A DNA stretch of 64,000 nt, from contig CM024180.1 of NCBI GenBank assembly GCA_013433145.1, forward strand, positions 8,312,001-8,376,000, in the 5' to 3' direction. The notes under the pieces were generated by a model. That model worked only from the letters and a program-made list of their open reading frames with translations. It searched no databases and was not told where the DNA came from. The stretch's first letter is position 1. Every line of letters begins with the position of its first letter. The stretch comes from Ascaris suum (Eukaryota; Nematoda; Chromadorea; Rhabditida; Ascarididae). Shown one piece after another: positions 36,532-49,739 of the stretch. The position numbers and the translations under genes are program-made.

Positions 36532-39500
36532 GTCGGGATGATCTGATGTGTGATTTTATGCGAGTGACAATTATTCGTGATCACTGAATAATGTGACATC
36601 TCGAACTAGATTTTCATCAAAGGCATTTCGCCGTTGATGAAAATCATCTTCGCAAAAAATTTGAATGAAAAATTTTAGTAAATTTAAAATTTCAAAAATT
36701 TTTTAAAGCACGAAAAATTTGATGGAAAACAATTTGAAATTCAAAAAAAAAAGAGAAAACGTAGTTCGAGATGTTATACAAATATATTAACTACGTAAAT
36801 ATTGCCAAAAATGTATTACTTAATACCATATATATTACTTAATACCACATATCACTTGAATTATGCTTTGCGTACTCATACATATATTTCGTTATTTGCA
36901 TACATAACAATTCAAACTACATGTTGAAAAATTTGAAAGTTTTTGACCGAGAATTCGCTTTAGTTTATTAAGAATGCATGAGTTTTCAAACTCACATCAA
37001 ATTTTGGAACTCGATCTTGATCTTTAAATGTAAATCCAATTTTAAATTCAAGTCCAACTTTTCAATTTAGAGCAAATTTTCATATTCGATTCTGGTTTTC
37101 AAATTCAGGTCGAATTTTTCAATTCGGATGCGATCACAAAGCGTGAAAATTTGCAGAATTCGTAGGTTAATGTCATACTCTAATCAAAAATTAGTATTAA
37201 ACATGATAATTTCTACGTCTTTTCGTAATTCAACAGTATTCATTAAAATTTAAATAGCTAGCAACATAATAGAAGTATAGCCAAAAACTTTCGAAGCTAT
37301 AAATCCACTGATATAATAAATACAATTGGCAGATGATTTCTGCTGTGTTGATGACGGTGAATTCTTTCGGATCGTATAACTCAGTTTTTGTTTTTTAATA
37401 GTAATTAGTCTGCAACAACACTCGACGTTTAGGAAATTAATTGTTCTTTCCCCTCTTGTCTAACCAAACCTTTCTTTGCTTATTCCCCCATTTCCCCTTC
37501 CTTTCCTCTAATTAAACCGTCCTTCCTCCTCATTTTTATTCCCGCTTCCTCAACCCTAACTCCATCACACTTAGCACCAACCTGTCCAACATCAAAAAGA
37601 CTAACAAAATGATACAAGGCAAGAAATATGAGAAGACGGATTTCTTCACTAAGTTTCTTGATGAACTTTGGGTACTGGGATCATTTTCAGCCCGAAAAAT
37701 TAGCGCACATATATTTTCTTGAATTCATATCATTTCTTCCAACTTTTCGAAAAGAATCAAATTGCCGTTACTTACAAACGAACTCATCATCGAAATGCAA
37801 ATAAAAGCGACGTAGAGAGAGAGGAAAGTGAGCGAAAAGGAGGGAGGTAAGAATAAGAGAGGGGGAGGCTGAAATGGCATCAATCAGCATCACATCACGA
37901 TGTGCGAAGTTGACATGACGCAAACAAAGCGTTACTTCATCAAAGCTTTTCATCGCTCTTGTATTGTAAAAAGAAACGACTCCTGTATATAATAGACATC
38001 TGTCGAGTAAATCAGCAGGTATGCTTTTATACAGTGCCCAGTGTGACAACTCTTTACGTCTATATGCTTAAAAAAGATTGATCCTTCTTTCTCTTTCTCT
38101 CTCTCTTTTTCTTTCTCTCTCTCCGTCTTTATTCCACTGAGAAATAAAAGCATTTTCTTGTTGACACTTCTTCAATGAACAATTACTATTTGATAAGAAC
38201 ACATGTTTAAACATGAAAAGACACTATTCAGTTACTTTTTCATCACTTCTCAGGGAACAGTGACCTCACAAATTCCTCTTCTTGAAAACTGTTTTTTACT
38301 TCTTTTTAAAAGTTTTTTTTTTTCACTCATCTTCACTTATAAAATGCAATGGTGAAAAGATAAAAATAAATAAATAAAGCAGTTCATACTAATGAAACAA
38401 ATAGAAAAAAACATCAATCACAATGCAGTGTTCACACGGTTCACACAGTGTTCACGAAATTGATTATAGATATGACAGAAAACGAACATTGAATTATAAA
38501 AAATAAAGTGCATCTAGATGCGATCATCACACGAATGAAATACGTCAACGATACTAAGTGCTAGAAGGTAAATAGGTGCCTTTTTTTCCAGCACATCAGT
38601 GCATACTGTACTTGTACATGATGGCTAGAATTAATGAAAACGGGACAGTGAAATATATGTAAACCCTATGTTGATCCGATTATTGAATGATATGTAAAAT
38701 GCAAATCACAAGTGCTATATTCGTATCGACCACAACGGTGGAACTCATTTAGGTTCTCAGATTATGGAGACTTTGAGGGAATTGAATATCACAAATGAAG
38801 CCCTCCCTCCCCCCAGTTCATTAAACAGACCACTAGCTTAGTCTTTCAAGGAAAAATTGCTCTCCCCCTTTCCTCTCATCAATCATTCCCCAACATCCCG
38901 CTTCTGTCTCCCTCCCTCCTCTTCCTCCTCCCATTCCCCGCAAAACAGCCAGACTCTGTAATATAAAAGGCATAAAAACGTCATCAGTAGAATGCCTATG
39001 AGAAGGAATTTAAACATCGCTGCACAATATTGAGAACTTCTAGCGCTAAGGCTTCTATTCGAACTATTATTGTAATGATATTCGATTTACCGTCTATGTT
39101 TTCAATTGATGAAACCGTTGCTATACTATCATGGTCATCGCTAATAATTTATAACAAGCAGATAGAACTATACTCTTAGCGTGAAATAACATGGTAGCAT
39201 TTAAAAGTTTTTATCATTTGAACACCAATCAGAGCTTCTGTTTCAGCATATATTTATTTTCCTTTTTCTTCGCATAGTTCTTTCTTTTTCATTGCTTTCT
39301 TTCCGGTCAAGTTCATAACTAAGGTGCTGTCGATTTACAAAGAGTTTCTGAACTATATACATTATATTTTACTTTATTTTCTTTTCATGAAGATTTCCAT
39401 GAAATATGTTAAAATTCACATAATTCACTTGTAAATTTCATAAGCTATACCTTAATTTGCTCTCGAGCTATAATTTGCTAAGCAAATTTTTATTATTAAT

Positions 39501-40817
39501 AACCTTTCAATCATATAGTAGAATTAAATACAGCTCGTTTTTTATTGCTAAAATATCGTCGAATAAATTTTAAACAATATAAGAAGGTTGTTGATCAAGA
39601 CTATAGAAGCTAGTCGAGACAAACGATCAGTGAATGCGTCGGTGATAAGTAGAACACAATGTGCATCTAATGTATCGTAAAGATAAACCTTTCAGTGTTT
39701 TTTTTAAACGCTGTAACTCTTATCAGCAAATATTTTGTTTTAGCATTTTTATTGGATTTTTTCCAATCAATTTTTTTTTTCAATATTGTATTCATTGGAG
39801 TTGTTTATCTTGACCAGCAAGTCTTCGTTTCCCCATGAAAGGTTTGCCGAGGGAACTTTCATGTCGCATATTATTATGAATTTCGTTTATACGTCCATTC
39901 ACTCCTGTTGATTGCTAACAAATAACAGGATTTTTTTTGGATATTTTAATTGATACAATAGATGATAAAAATTTTTATTAAAAAATTCGCTTTATTAGAT
40001 CCGATTAGTGCGAAGTATAAATTCGACTTACTGCAAAAAAATATGTTGAATTTTGGTCTTTCTGAAGTGATTATAACTCTTCTCAAAGTTGGCGAATTAA
40101 GCTGACTGTTAGTATGGAAAACATCAAAAGATGTGCATGGTAACAGCTCAGATATTTTCAAAAATAGGAATTGTTATTACCAGACAGACGACCAGACAGA
40201 CACCCAGGCAGATTTTGAAATCCATTTGCACAGATAACACCTGCCTATAATATATTTTTCAGATGCGAATTTATGAAGGTATAAAAAAGTCGCCATTGCG
40301 CTTTTAAATGTCTTTCACTTCCTATGTCATAGCCATACGATCTAATTATTCATTTTCCAGTTCAAAGGTGCCAAAAATGATTGGCAATTTACAAACGAGG
40401 GCAAATATTTTTGCATATAACCACATGTATAGCAAATGAATACGATTAACGCTATTTAGGTGAACTGGCAATTAAGTAGGTGATAAGTAAGATTGATTCC
40501 TATCGAATATGCAAAATTTTTTTGTTGTGACCCGCCGATAGAATAGTGGGTCATTATATGACAGAAGCTAACTAATCAAATCGATATTTATTTATTTATT
40601 TCAAAGCCAATATTTACTCATACATTCATTTCAAAGTCCAAAATAGAAAATATGAAGAATAACGGCATCTTTCCTAAAAGCAGAATATAGACGAGCGGAC
40701 ATTTAAAACATAAGAGCAGTAACAGCGTGTAATTTTTGACGTCTTATAAAAGACAAAAACAAAGTATAAGAAACGCAAAAAACTTTCGTAAAATACTTAA
40801 ACGTTTTATAACGGTAA

Positions 40818-40926
<109 letters not shown>

Positions 40927-41277
40927 ATTTATTTAAATAAAACGTGTAAAACTAAACAGCATCTATCCAAAAAGTTATCAAAATATAGCAGTAGGCGAGC
41001 TGGTAAACCAGAAACTAAACAGGTTTACACTATGAAAAGAACGTAATATACATATATATAAAAGTTGCGTAGAAACCAATTGGAAAATGCCGTTGCGAGA
41101 GAAAGAAACGCAAGAAAATATATGTTAAAAAGAAGAATTTGGCAATTGCAAAGATGGAAGTAATAGAGCACTGTTAGAGGACTAGATGTTAACAATGCAG
41201 GAGTAAGACGTAGATAAAATACCTATGCGAATAAAATGTGACCACGTTCCGGCTCTTACTCGTTGACGTGTACACCT

Positions 41278-41318
41278 GGATTATGCGCGAGCCATCGTCA
41301 GAACGATACGCATAATCC
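41278..41318. repeat. Perfect hairpin, 10-bp outer and 5-bp inner stems
   Basis: GGATTATGCG (41278-41287) pairs with CGCATAATCC (41309-41318). Between them ATCGT-CAGA-ACGAT forms a second perfect stem with a 4-nt loop. The whole is 41 nt and sits in a locally GC-richer patch. Confidence 0.75.
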
Positions 41319-42320
41319 TGTTAGTATGAGAAATTTCATAGACAACCTAATTGCGCGGAGAAAAAGGAATAGAAAAGAAAAAAATGGAAAAAACTGTAGC
41401 TAAAACGTATATTAAAATGCATAATGACCACAAAAATTACAAACTGTAACACCTACCTTATCGCCAAGGTCAGTTTTCTTTCTCTTTTCCACAACAACCG
41501 TTTCAAAAGTGGAACTAGCGTCTCTTTTACCACCGATCTCCATCACCTAGTTCTACAAACAAAGCTTTAGCCCAAGACCCCAGAAAAAAATGGTTACGTG
41601 CGACGAGCAACAACAATGCATTGAAAGCAAACGTGGGGTAAGGACGCATGACACTGACGATTAATAAAACCTCCACTGCAAACAAACCTTTACGCATATA
41701 AACCTATCTAGTTGTTAAGACATAACTACCCTGCACGCCAGGTTATTATACGAAGCTCCATTTAATAAGTATTGGAATGTGTAAAAATGACTATCGTCAA
41801 AATTCGATATAAAATGTAGTGTTAAATAGTGGGAACCAAAGGCCGTTAACAAATCTTGAAATACCATTAAAAAAGAATCTTGAAATGAAACAAAATTAAA
41901 GATTTAGTACAATAGATATGTTGGTAATAATCATGAAAACTGTCGTTAAATTTAAACAGAGGAAATTAAAGGTTTTTTGTAAATATGTGGCACATAACAG
42001 GCAGGAAATCGTATAGAGAGTTATGCAAAAATGTAAAAATGAAGAATTATACAAATCGTGGAAACAGATAGTAATAAAAAATAATCAAAATCTAAGAATA
42101 TTATAATATAAGTTGAATATAATAACGATGCGTTCCAAATATATTTAGGGGACAAAGTGTATATATAAAGTATATACAAAAACAAAACATATACAAGAAA
42201 AAAATTCTAAGGAAAAAATTCGTATAGCGAAGAAATAAGGGAACAATGAGTGAACGAATGCAGTAGTAAGATAAACGCGAGTGTCGATGTTGAGGTCATC
42301 GATTGAACGATGGTGTCGCA

Positions 42321-42341
42321 TGTAGAGCAATATGCTCTACA
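42321..42341. repeat. 9-bp perfect hairpin at the 3' end of the LINE remnant
   Basis: TGTAGAGCA, three bases, then TGCTCTACA. It lies immediately beyond the last recognisable LINE codons (minus strand). Some CR1-like LINEs carry 3'UTR hairpins used for reverse-transcriptase recognition (family knowledge); that role here is inference. Confidence 0.6.
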
Positions 42342-42349
42342 CTAGCTGT

Positions 42350-43850
42350 TGAACCTATCGACTCAAAGCGAATGTAAATCGAAATGACTCAACCGCAGCT
42401 TAAAAAGTGAAGAAGTTGGTGCATTAACGATATCGACGAGAAGCAGATTCCAGGCTCGTGCAACCCGAAACTGAAAACTATACTGTTTGTATTGCAACAT
42501 GCTCTTACGAGGTGTGCGATTATTCAATGATTCTAGGTCGAAAGTTTTTAGCCTGTTTATGTAACTTGACCAGTATAGGTCACGGTAGGTTTTACGAAAA
42601 GCAATACTGTCGAGCGTTTCCGGACATTTTATGGCGACCTAATATTACAAATCGAGTGAGGAGACCATATGAGAGTGAAGTATTCCAAAACATGTCGGCA
42701 GTATGCGATGAAGGCATTTCGATAACGTTGGCTACAACTGCGCTGCAAGGTGCGGAGAACACATTTTCGAATTTTTGAGGATTTGTCAGCAGCAGCGGAA
42801 CACTGCAAGCTCCGGTGAAGTTTAGAGTAGATTATAATACAGAATCGTGAACACCATCAGTATTAGAAAGAACATCACTTGTTAGCCTCAGAAAGTATTC
42901 ATGCCGAAAGTTAATAAGAACCACATGACATTTTTAATGAGAAGTATTTAACTGCTAAAATGTAGACCACTCGGCAAATGCATTCAGGTCCCTTTGTAGA
43001 ATATGGAAATCGTAGACAGGATCATACAACGAACGATAAATTTTGAGGTCATTAGCATAGAGGCTTAGTACTACTCAGAATGCCATCTGAAACATCGCTG
43101 AGTATATGACAAAAAAAGAGGACCCAAAACACTTCCTTATGGGACCGCACCAGGAATTGAGTACGGAGTGAAGCAAATATCTCCAATTTTTATTTGAAAA
43201 CCGTCCAAATTGGAATGCTCCTATCCACTTTAGAAGATAGAAAACGATACCATATTTTTCCGCTTTCAAGAGTAACTTTTCGTGGCACAACACATCAAAG
43301 GCGTCGGCATAATCGATATAGACAATTTAAGTCTGAACTCCCTTATTCAACAAAAATACCCAGTCACTCAAGGACGAAATGAATTGCGATAATGCGGATC
43401 GGCCAAGGATGAGGCCAAACTGAGGACGGCTCAGAAGACTGTTTCGCGTAAAGTGTTGCATAAATGCATCTCTGAGAATAGTTTCGAAAACCTTCCAAAC
43501 GAAGGAGGCCAGACTGATTGCGCGATAGCTTTCTACTGAAGTGGTAGGTGGTTCTCTAACAAAGCTGTAATGAACGCACACTTTTAAGCAGGGTGAGGTT
43601 AAGAAGAAGAGATGGAACAATGAAAACCCACACTAAGTGGCTACGAGATTGCTTTTGTGGTTCGATTTAGAAACGATGATAGGATACGATCTGGTTTGGG
43701 TGAAATCTTGTTACTGAGTTTACAAATAACTTTCAGAACAGAGCCAGCGCTTACCTCAGCAAAATTCAAACGCTTATTGCACCGAACAGGAAAGGCCGTT
43801 AGCGCACCCTTATGTTCCATGGAAAAACTTGAGAAATAGTCGGACGAGCA
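42350..43850 (-). pseudogene. CR1/jockey-like LINE reverse transcriptase, decayed
   Basis: Read on the minus strand, in order: KLSNKISP-x-PDRI (fingers region, about 43720); SYRAISLASFVWKVFETILR followed by QFGLILGRSALSQF (RT motifs, 43330-43540); LCHEKLLLKAEKYGI (43250); LYANDLKIYR, a mutated YADD catalytic box (about 43060); and the terminal ARAWNLLLVDIVNAP (about 42460). Several frameshifts and stops separate the blocks, and the catalytic YxDD is YAND, so it is inactive. More of the element may extend to about 44220, where an open frame is seen. No endonuclease domain was recognised. Confidence 0.8.
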
Positions 43851-45754
43851 CTAGAAATTGTCCCGTGCTGTGTTATCTCCAGCACAGCTCCATCACTCCT
43901 GAAATAGAGGCTCTCTGTTCTCTTTAATGGAAACTCCCTCTTCCACTTCAATGAGTTTTCACTGATTTTTTATCTTCATAAACAATGGGCGGAAAACATT
44001 TTCCTTTGCTTTATCAATAATGCTTTTTGTGTTTGTCCTGAAAGCTTTGTCTTTTAAGATAGAACTGATTATCATAGCAACAACCACCGATAAATTTTAT
44101 GCGCATATTCCATTTCCAACTGATATGGAAGTCGACTGCCAGAGCATCGAATTCGATTCCTGTAGACCTTAGGCGAAGCTGGAGGACTGCGGCTCTAATG
44201 GAAGTAAAATTTATCACTTTCTATTGATCAAGTTTGTCGGGTGTAAACGGACTCCGACAAGACTTCCTGGCTCCGTCCTACTGAGCCACTCCGACCAACA
44301 CTTTCATCAAGACGAGGATGATGCAAAGTCCAGCCTCTTTCTTCTCTTAAGCGAAACAACGGTGAATCGACTTGTCATTCTACTTTATGGATTGGGAGAG
44401 TCGGCATCAGCATCGAAAATTGTAGTTTTTTTTGCATCGAAAATCGATGCAAAATTCACATGTGTTTTGAAATTTAGAAAAATCAAGGTATTATTTCGAA
44501 ATTACTCAATAAGTTCTCGAGCATTAATGTAATCGATTAAAACGATAATGAGGACATCCAAAAAGCGCATATCTTGCAAATTGTTCGATGTGTTTCATCA
44601 CTTCTCATCAAAACGCAATTAAATTTTATTCATTTTATGAAATGCAGCAAATGAACGGCGCGATATGTTTGTCGAGAAATATTCGTAACAAATTAGTAGC
44701 CAAGAACGCATGAAGAAATTACGACAGCATCGCCCTTGTAAAATTCTTCGCTCTTATTCTCCTCGTTTTATTGTAACTCTTCCACTGTCTCGTTTTCCAC
44801 TAACTTTATGCGTCGTTCTTGTTGTGCATCTACCACTCTAATCTTATTTTCATTGTTTGGAATTCTTTTACGCTATTCTCCGACCACTCATCTACTATAA
44901 GCTTGAACTTCACTAAATCACTAAAAATACTGCAGATGATCTCTCTATGCATCATTCTTCTATCATGCAACATGTGTTATTTTTAGATTCAGCGATCAAT
45001 CAATAGATCAACATCGGTACAATAGATCAAAGCAGTTTGATACAATTTGACTAGATTTTGTTGCGGTGTAGAATCATTTGTTTAATTATACCTGAAGGTA
45101 TTTTCATCTGATCGCTAACTACTGAATAAATTCGAAGGCGAAGGGATCGCCCAGCAAATCATTTTTCAAGTTAGCTAAGTTTCTCTCTGTTCAGCTTTCC
45201 TCTTTTTTTCCAGAATTCTATTTTCTCTGTCCAATTTTTATTGCCCTTGACCTTACTTTCAGAGGTGCAAATATAGTAATTACTATTTCAAAATATCCTT
45301 TAGTGAAGTGGTATATGCTCATCACAGCATCACTGATACATTCCGAGGGACTTGAGATCTGTGGCTAAAACACTCAGATATTTGGAACGAACGATACTTC
45401 TTATATTCAATGGTAATTTATATGAATTGCAAGAAATGCTTGAGAAATTTTGTTGGTTCATGAAGCATGGTATGCAATAAGACATCTTATTCATAGTGGC
45501 TTAAATGATATGACAGATACATTTCTATTAAAAGGTTCAGCAGGTTCACTGAAGTTGTAAGATATGAAACGCAAGGTATCGCATGTGGTTTACTAATATA
45601 TCGCACCTGGTGTGATATACCTTTATGCGCCATTCCGAATCCGTGTCTGTGTCTAATTGTTTGTTCATTCAGTTGTTTACTCGGATGCTACAGAAGCCAG
45701 AATATATATAACCTACCTCACAGGATGATCTATTGTATCATATTCCATGTTGGT

Positions 45755-46465
45755 TCACCAATCTTCAAAAGGTGAAATCTCCACGCATCTTACACTTGTC
45801 GGACCATGAACAAAAAACATCCTGTAAAAGATTGGTATAAACAATGGAATTAATGAAAATATGATAGCATTACTTCGTATATTTATTAGTTGTTGGCAAT
45901 ATGTGAAAATAGTTGGTAAGGCCAACGGAATGCAACGATGCATATTGTGTGTAAAGATGAGCATAATTGGCATCGGAGAATGTGCTTGCAAGATTACGCT
46001 TGAAAGTGGGACTGCGCCTAGATTCAATTGCAGGAGTTGATTAAGTGGTAAAAAAAAGCGAAAGCAGGATGTCTGAACTTGTCGGAGATGTATCTGTGGA
46101 TGATCTGCACTTATTAATTGAAAAGATCGACCGATGTTGATTTGATCCTTCATTGTTGCCGATCATATTCCGCCATAGTAAATGGTTGAGCATTATAAAA
46201 TTTGATGGTTGAGCACTCTAAATGTTAAATCAAAAAATTTAAAATATAAAAGTTCCTTCTGGACTGCCCAAAGGTATCAAGCATTATTACAACGATGTAC
46301 TCATACGCAAAAAAAAACTTATAAAAGCAGCTAATGGCATAAAAACTTGCTGTAATTAGAAGTGTCGCCCAGCCTTCAGACGGTGGAACCATTCTGATCA
46401 ATCGATAGTATCGGCGGATCGCATTCATCGAAATGAAGGTGAATATTATAGGCAAATTGACCGGA
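45755..46465 (-). other. Hydrophobic open segments, possible membrane-protein exons, unrecognised
   Basis: Two minus-strand open stretches (46322-46465 and 45755-46153) encode hydrophobic peptides. The upstream one reads NLPIIFTFISMNAIRRYYRL, then WATLLITASFYAISCFYK, with two plausible helices around a basic loop. The downstream one begins after an acceptor-like GTGCAG at 46117. A nematode serpentine-receptor or transporter fragment is conceivable, but no family motif is decisive and I could not find a phase-consistent junction. Confidence 0.25.
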
Positions 46466-47209
46466 ACCGCTCACTATTCCATTTATCTAGAAAAGTTGGA
46501 ATGCTCAGAAAACTTAGAATAATAAATCGATACCTCATAGATGAAAGTGACTGTGTATTCTAAACTTGCATACTATGAGTGCAACCTTTGAATGAGGTTT
46601 GCATCTCCGTGTTGAGTGACGCTTGCTTATGTGTATCAGTGTTTCATCTGCAAGCTCACTTACGCCCATTTAAATGAACTGAAATACAAAACACTGAATT
46701 TCCTCCATTTTACCAAGGTCATTTTTCAAATATTTCAATGATCCCATTTTCCTTTGTTAGACGCTCTCAGACATATAATCTCATCTCTTCACTACACATG
46801 TATATTTCAACAAACATTCACTACCTCTTTCTAATATATTTCATCCTGTCAGATTTATTAAGAAATACCTTCGAATGAAAGATTGCACATTAAAAATTGC
46901 CAAATTCATCGTTCGAGTATTTTCTCCGAAATATAGATTATTATCATCTATTCAACTGTCTCTTGTTTACGGATAGAACAGGACGAGCTTGAGTTGACTG
47001 AGCGACTCCACAATTCTACTCACTTCCTCTCTTTAATTCCTCAATAACCATTGTTCGTCGCTTTTTCTACTTTCTATCAACTGCTTCGTTTTATTATTTC
47101 CATAGAATTCAAACGCTTCATTCGTTTTTTTATGAGTAAAATGTAATTCACAATATCTCTACCTCTCCATGTTTACCACCGCCGATAGACATGGCTTTTA
47201 CTAGTTTTT

Positions 47210-47520
47210 ATGCCTACTTACACAATTCTCGTTAATGCACTAGAGATGCTCACACAGTTGGAAGTCCCTGTAGAGAAACTTATGTCACAGACATCTCCGC
47301 CACTGCGCAAACGTCTAGTGGTAGTGCAAGCACCCTTTTGCGCAACTTCACATGCGTTGATAATCGAAGCATCTCACAACGCCAATGTCCACAATAAAAA
47401 GTCGTGTGATGCAAATGTCTGGAGGCAACCACACTGCAAACGTTCCAGTTGAGAACGATGCACAACATTAATGCCCTACGGCGCAAAAGTCCAAAAGCTT
47501 TAGCCAAGTGCCAACTGCGT
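47210..47520. other. GC-richer patch with degenerate short repeats
   Basis: Words such as GCGCAAACGTC, GCAAATGTC, GCCAATGTCC and GCGCAAAAGTCC recur at irregular 40-80 bp spacing, and frames on both strands are open over about 230 bp. The pattern looks like a degenerate repeat rather than a gene. Confidence 0.35.
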
Positions 47521-48451
47521 CAGATGCTTTGATAATAATTTCTCAGAAGTATGGTACTATTATGATAACTTCACAAATAGCACGACTTCAAATATCACTA
47601 CTTGCTATACTTATATCTCACAAAATAAGAATTCATAGAGAAAAAAACAGAAAAAATAACGAAAAAAAGGCTAGATTAGAACAGTGCAGAATTATATAAG
47701 TCGTTGAGAAAGACTAAAATAGAGAATGGTTTTAAAAAAGTAGAAACATTCGTCGCAAAGCAAGCTAGAATGGCTTAGATGTCTTTCTTCAAGGCAGAGA
47801 TGGCTCTTTTCAATCGTATAAATATGTTATAATTAATTGACTCTGTGTTATGTTTTATAAGTTCTACAGCTCCTTCAGTGCAATATTTGCGTTCGTAACT
47901 TTGTTTTGACGCAATAATTCATATTTCATTTGTAATCAAAAGCAGTGAAAATATTCAAATATCAAAGCAGCAAACCCAACGGAAGATTATATTCTTTGAG
48001 GATAAAAAAAAAACAACCAATTCATTTTCCAAGTCCAAAAATATTGAACACTCAAAATGATTATGAGAAATGAAATAGCTCTTTGAAATGAAAATCAATT
48101 ATATCTTCCTTTATCGAATGTGTTATCATTGATGTGAACGGATTATATATCTATATTGTAGCGATATTCAAAAAAAAAGCATGTGCTCTATGCTGAGATC
48201 AGGATAATTTTCATATAGCAATGTTTCTAATAAATTATAATAAATAAATTATTTGAAGCAACAATGTCTTCATAGAAATTCTGAAAGGAGTGGATGTTCA
48301 TGTCGGCCTTTCCATACCTCAACCACGCAACTTTTCAAGTGATCGCCCTATTTTCTGCTATCAACCCTTCTAGCAAAATCTTGAAATACGCACTTTGACA
48401 TGTGAAGTAACAGGGGTAAAATTAAAAGAACTCCCTCTTGCCATTCCCCAT

Positions 48452-48472
48452 CCCCCCCACCCCCCCCCCCCC
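48452..48472 (+). repeat. C-rich homopolymer run
   Basis: C7-A-C13 run. Confidence 0.9.
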
Positions 48473-49739
48473 AAAACACCCTCGAAAAAAATTAGCTGCA
48501 CACACTAAGCAACCGAATGAATATGAAATAAGGCGATCATTGGTCGCACTTGAAAAAAATGCTGATATGAATGACTTCGAAATAATAAGGTGAATAAACA
48601 ATTAAAATTCATAAAGCATCGCACTATCTCCACAAAAGAAAAAAACGAGCAAACATAGCCAGTCCTAATACCCTCTTTTTCTCTTGTACTTCGTCCAGCT
48701 CAAACACACAGCAAGATTCCCCACCTTTACATACTAAACATAAAATAAGCTTAAAAAATTAGCCAACGATCAATTTACCCATCGAGAGATTCTTAGACTT
48801 TCGAAGCAATTAAAATACCTATGATGCAAGCTCATTTTTGCGAAAATCCTAAACATTTTATGTAAATGATTAAAAAAGTGATGCTCGATTTAAAGCATTA
48901 AGTTTTAGTGATAAAGAAATGAATCTTTTTTTTGCATAAAAAACTTTTAGAAATTAAAAAAAAGAACTTTTCCGCATATAAACTGCGAGCTCTTAAAACA
49001 ACTGAAGGCGCAGACATATCAACAAATAAAGCAATTCAGCAAGCAGCAAAATAACAACGATTTCAATAAGAAATCAGTAAATCGAATCACATTTAAGGCG
49101 ATATTTTCTCGTAAATGAGATATCCAAATTTAGCGTTTCAATCATATATAAAATTGGATGCCATAAATAAGCAATAATGATAATCAAATCTGAACAAACA
49201 TGAACATAAACACATAGTCTTAAATATATCCTTCATCATTTATTTTTATCCACCTCCCTCATTCTCTCTCCCTCCCCTTCATCGTCGGGCTCATTTCAAA
49301 ATTTTCAAAAGAAAACCGAAAATTTTCAAAAATGTACCATTTTATTTAAAAAACATTTTTCTTTTTTTGCAAGCAGAATAGTGTGGAATCCGCTTTGTTC
49401 AAATTCTCGTCGATTCTCTCAATCTTGCATTACCTTCGTAAATAAGTCACATTCTTTTCAATGCCCTTCTTAAGTTGAACTCTGTAAACCTTTAAGTGTT
49501 AATGCAACCGGAGTCCAGAAGAAGGCGTTTGTATGTCTGCGATAACCTAGGCAGACGAAGAATGTCGCCAGCACAGATCAACGCAGAAACCGCTCTACCT
49601 CATGAACATATCCAATCAAGTGATGCCCGACGCTCTCCAGCTCCAGCCTTAGGCAACGACTAACTCCCAACTTCCTTAGGGAACCTAAGACAAAATCATA
49701 TGAAAGAACATGCATCAAATATCGACCACATTGCGACAC

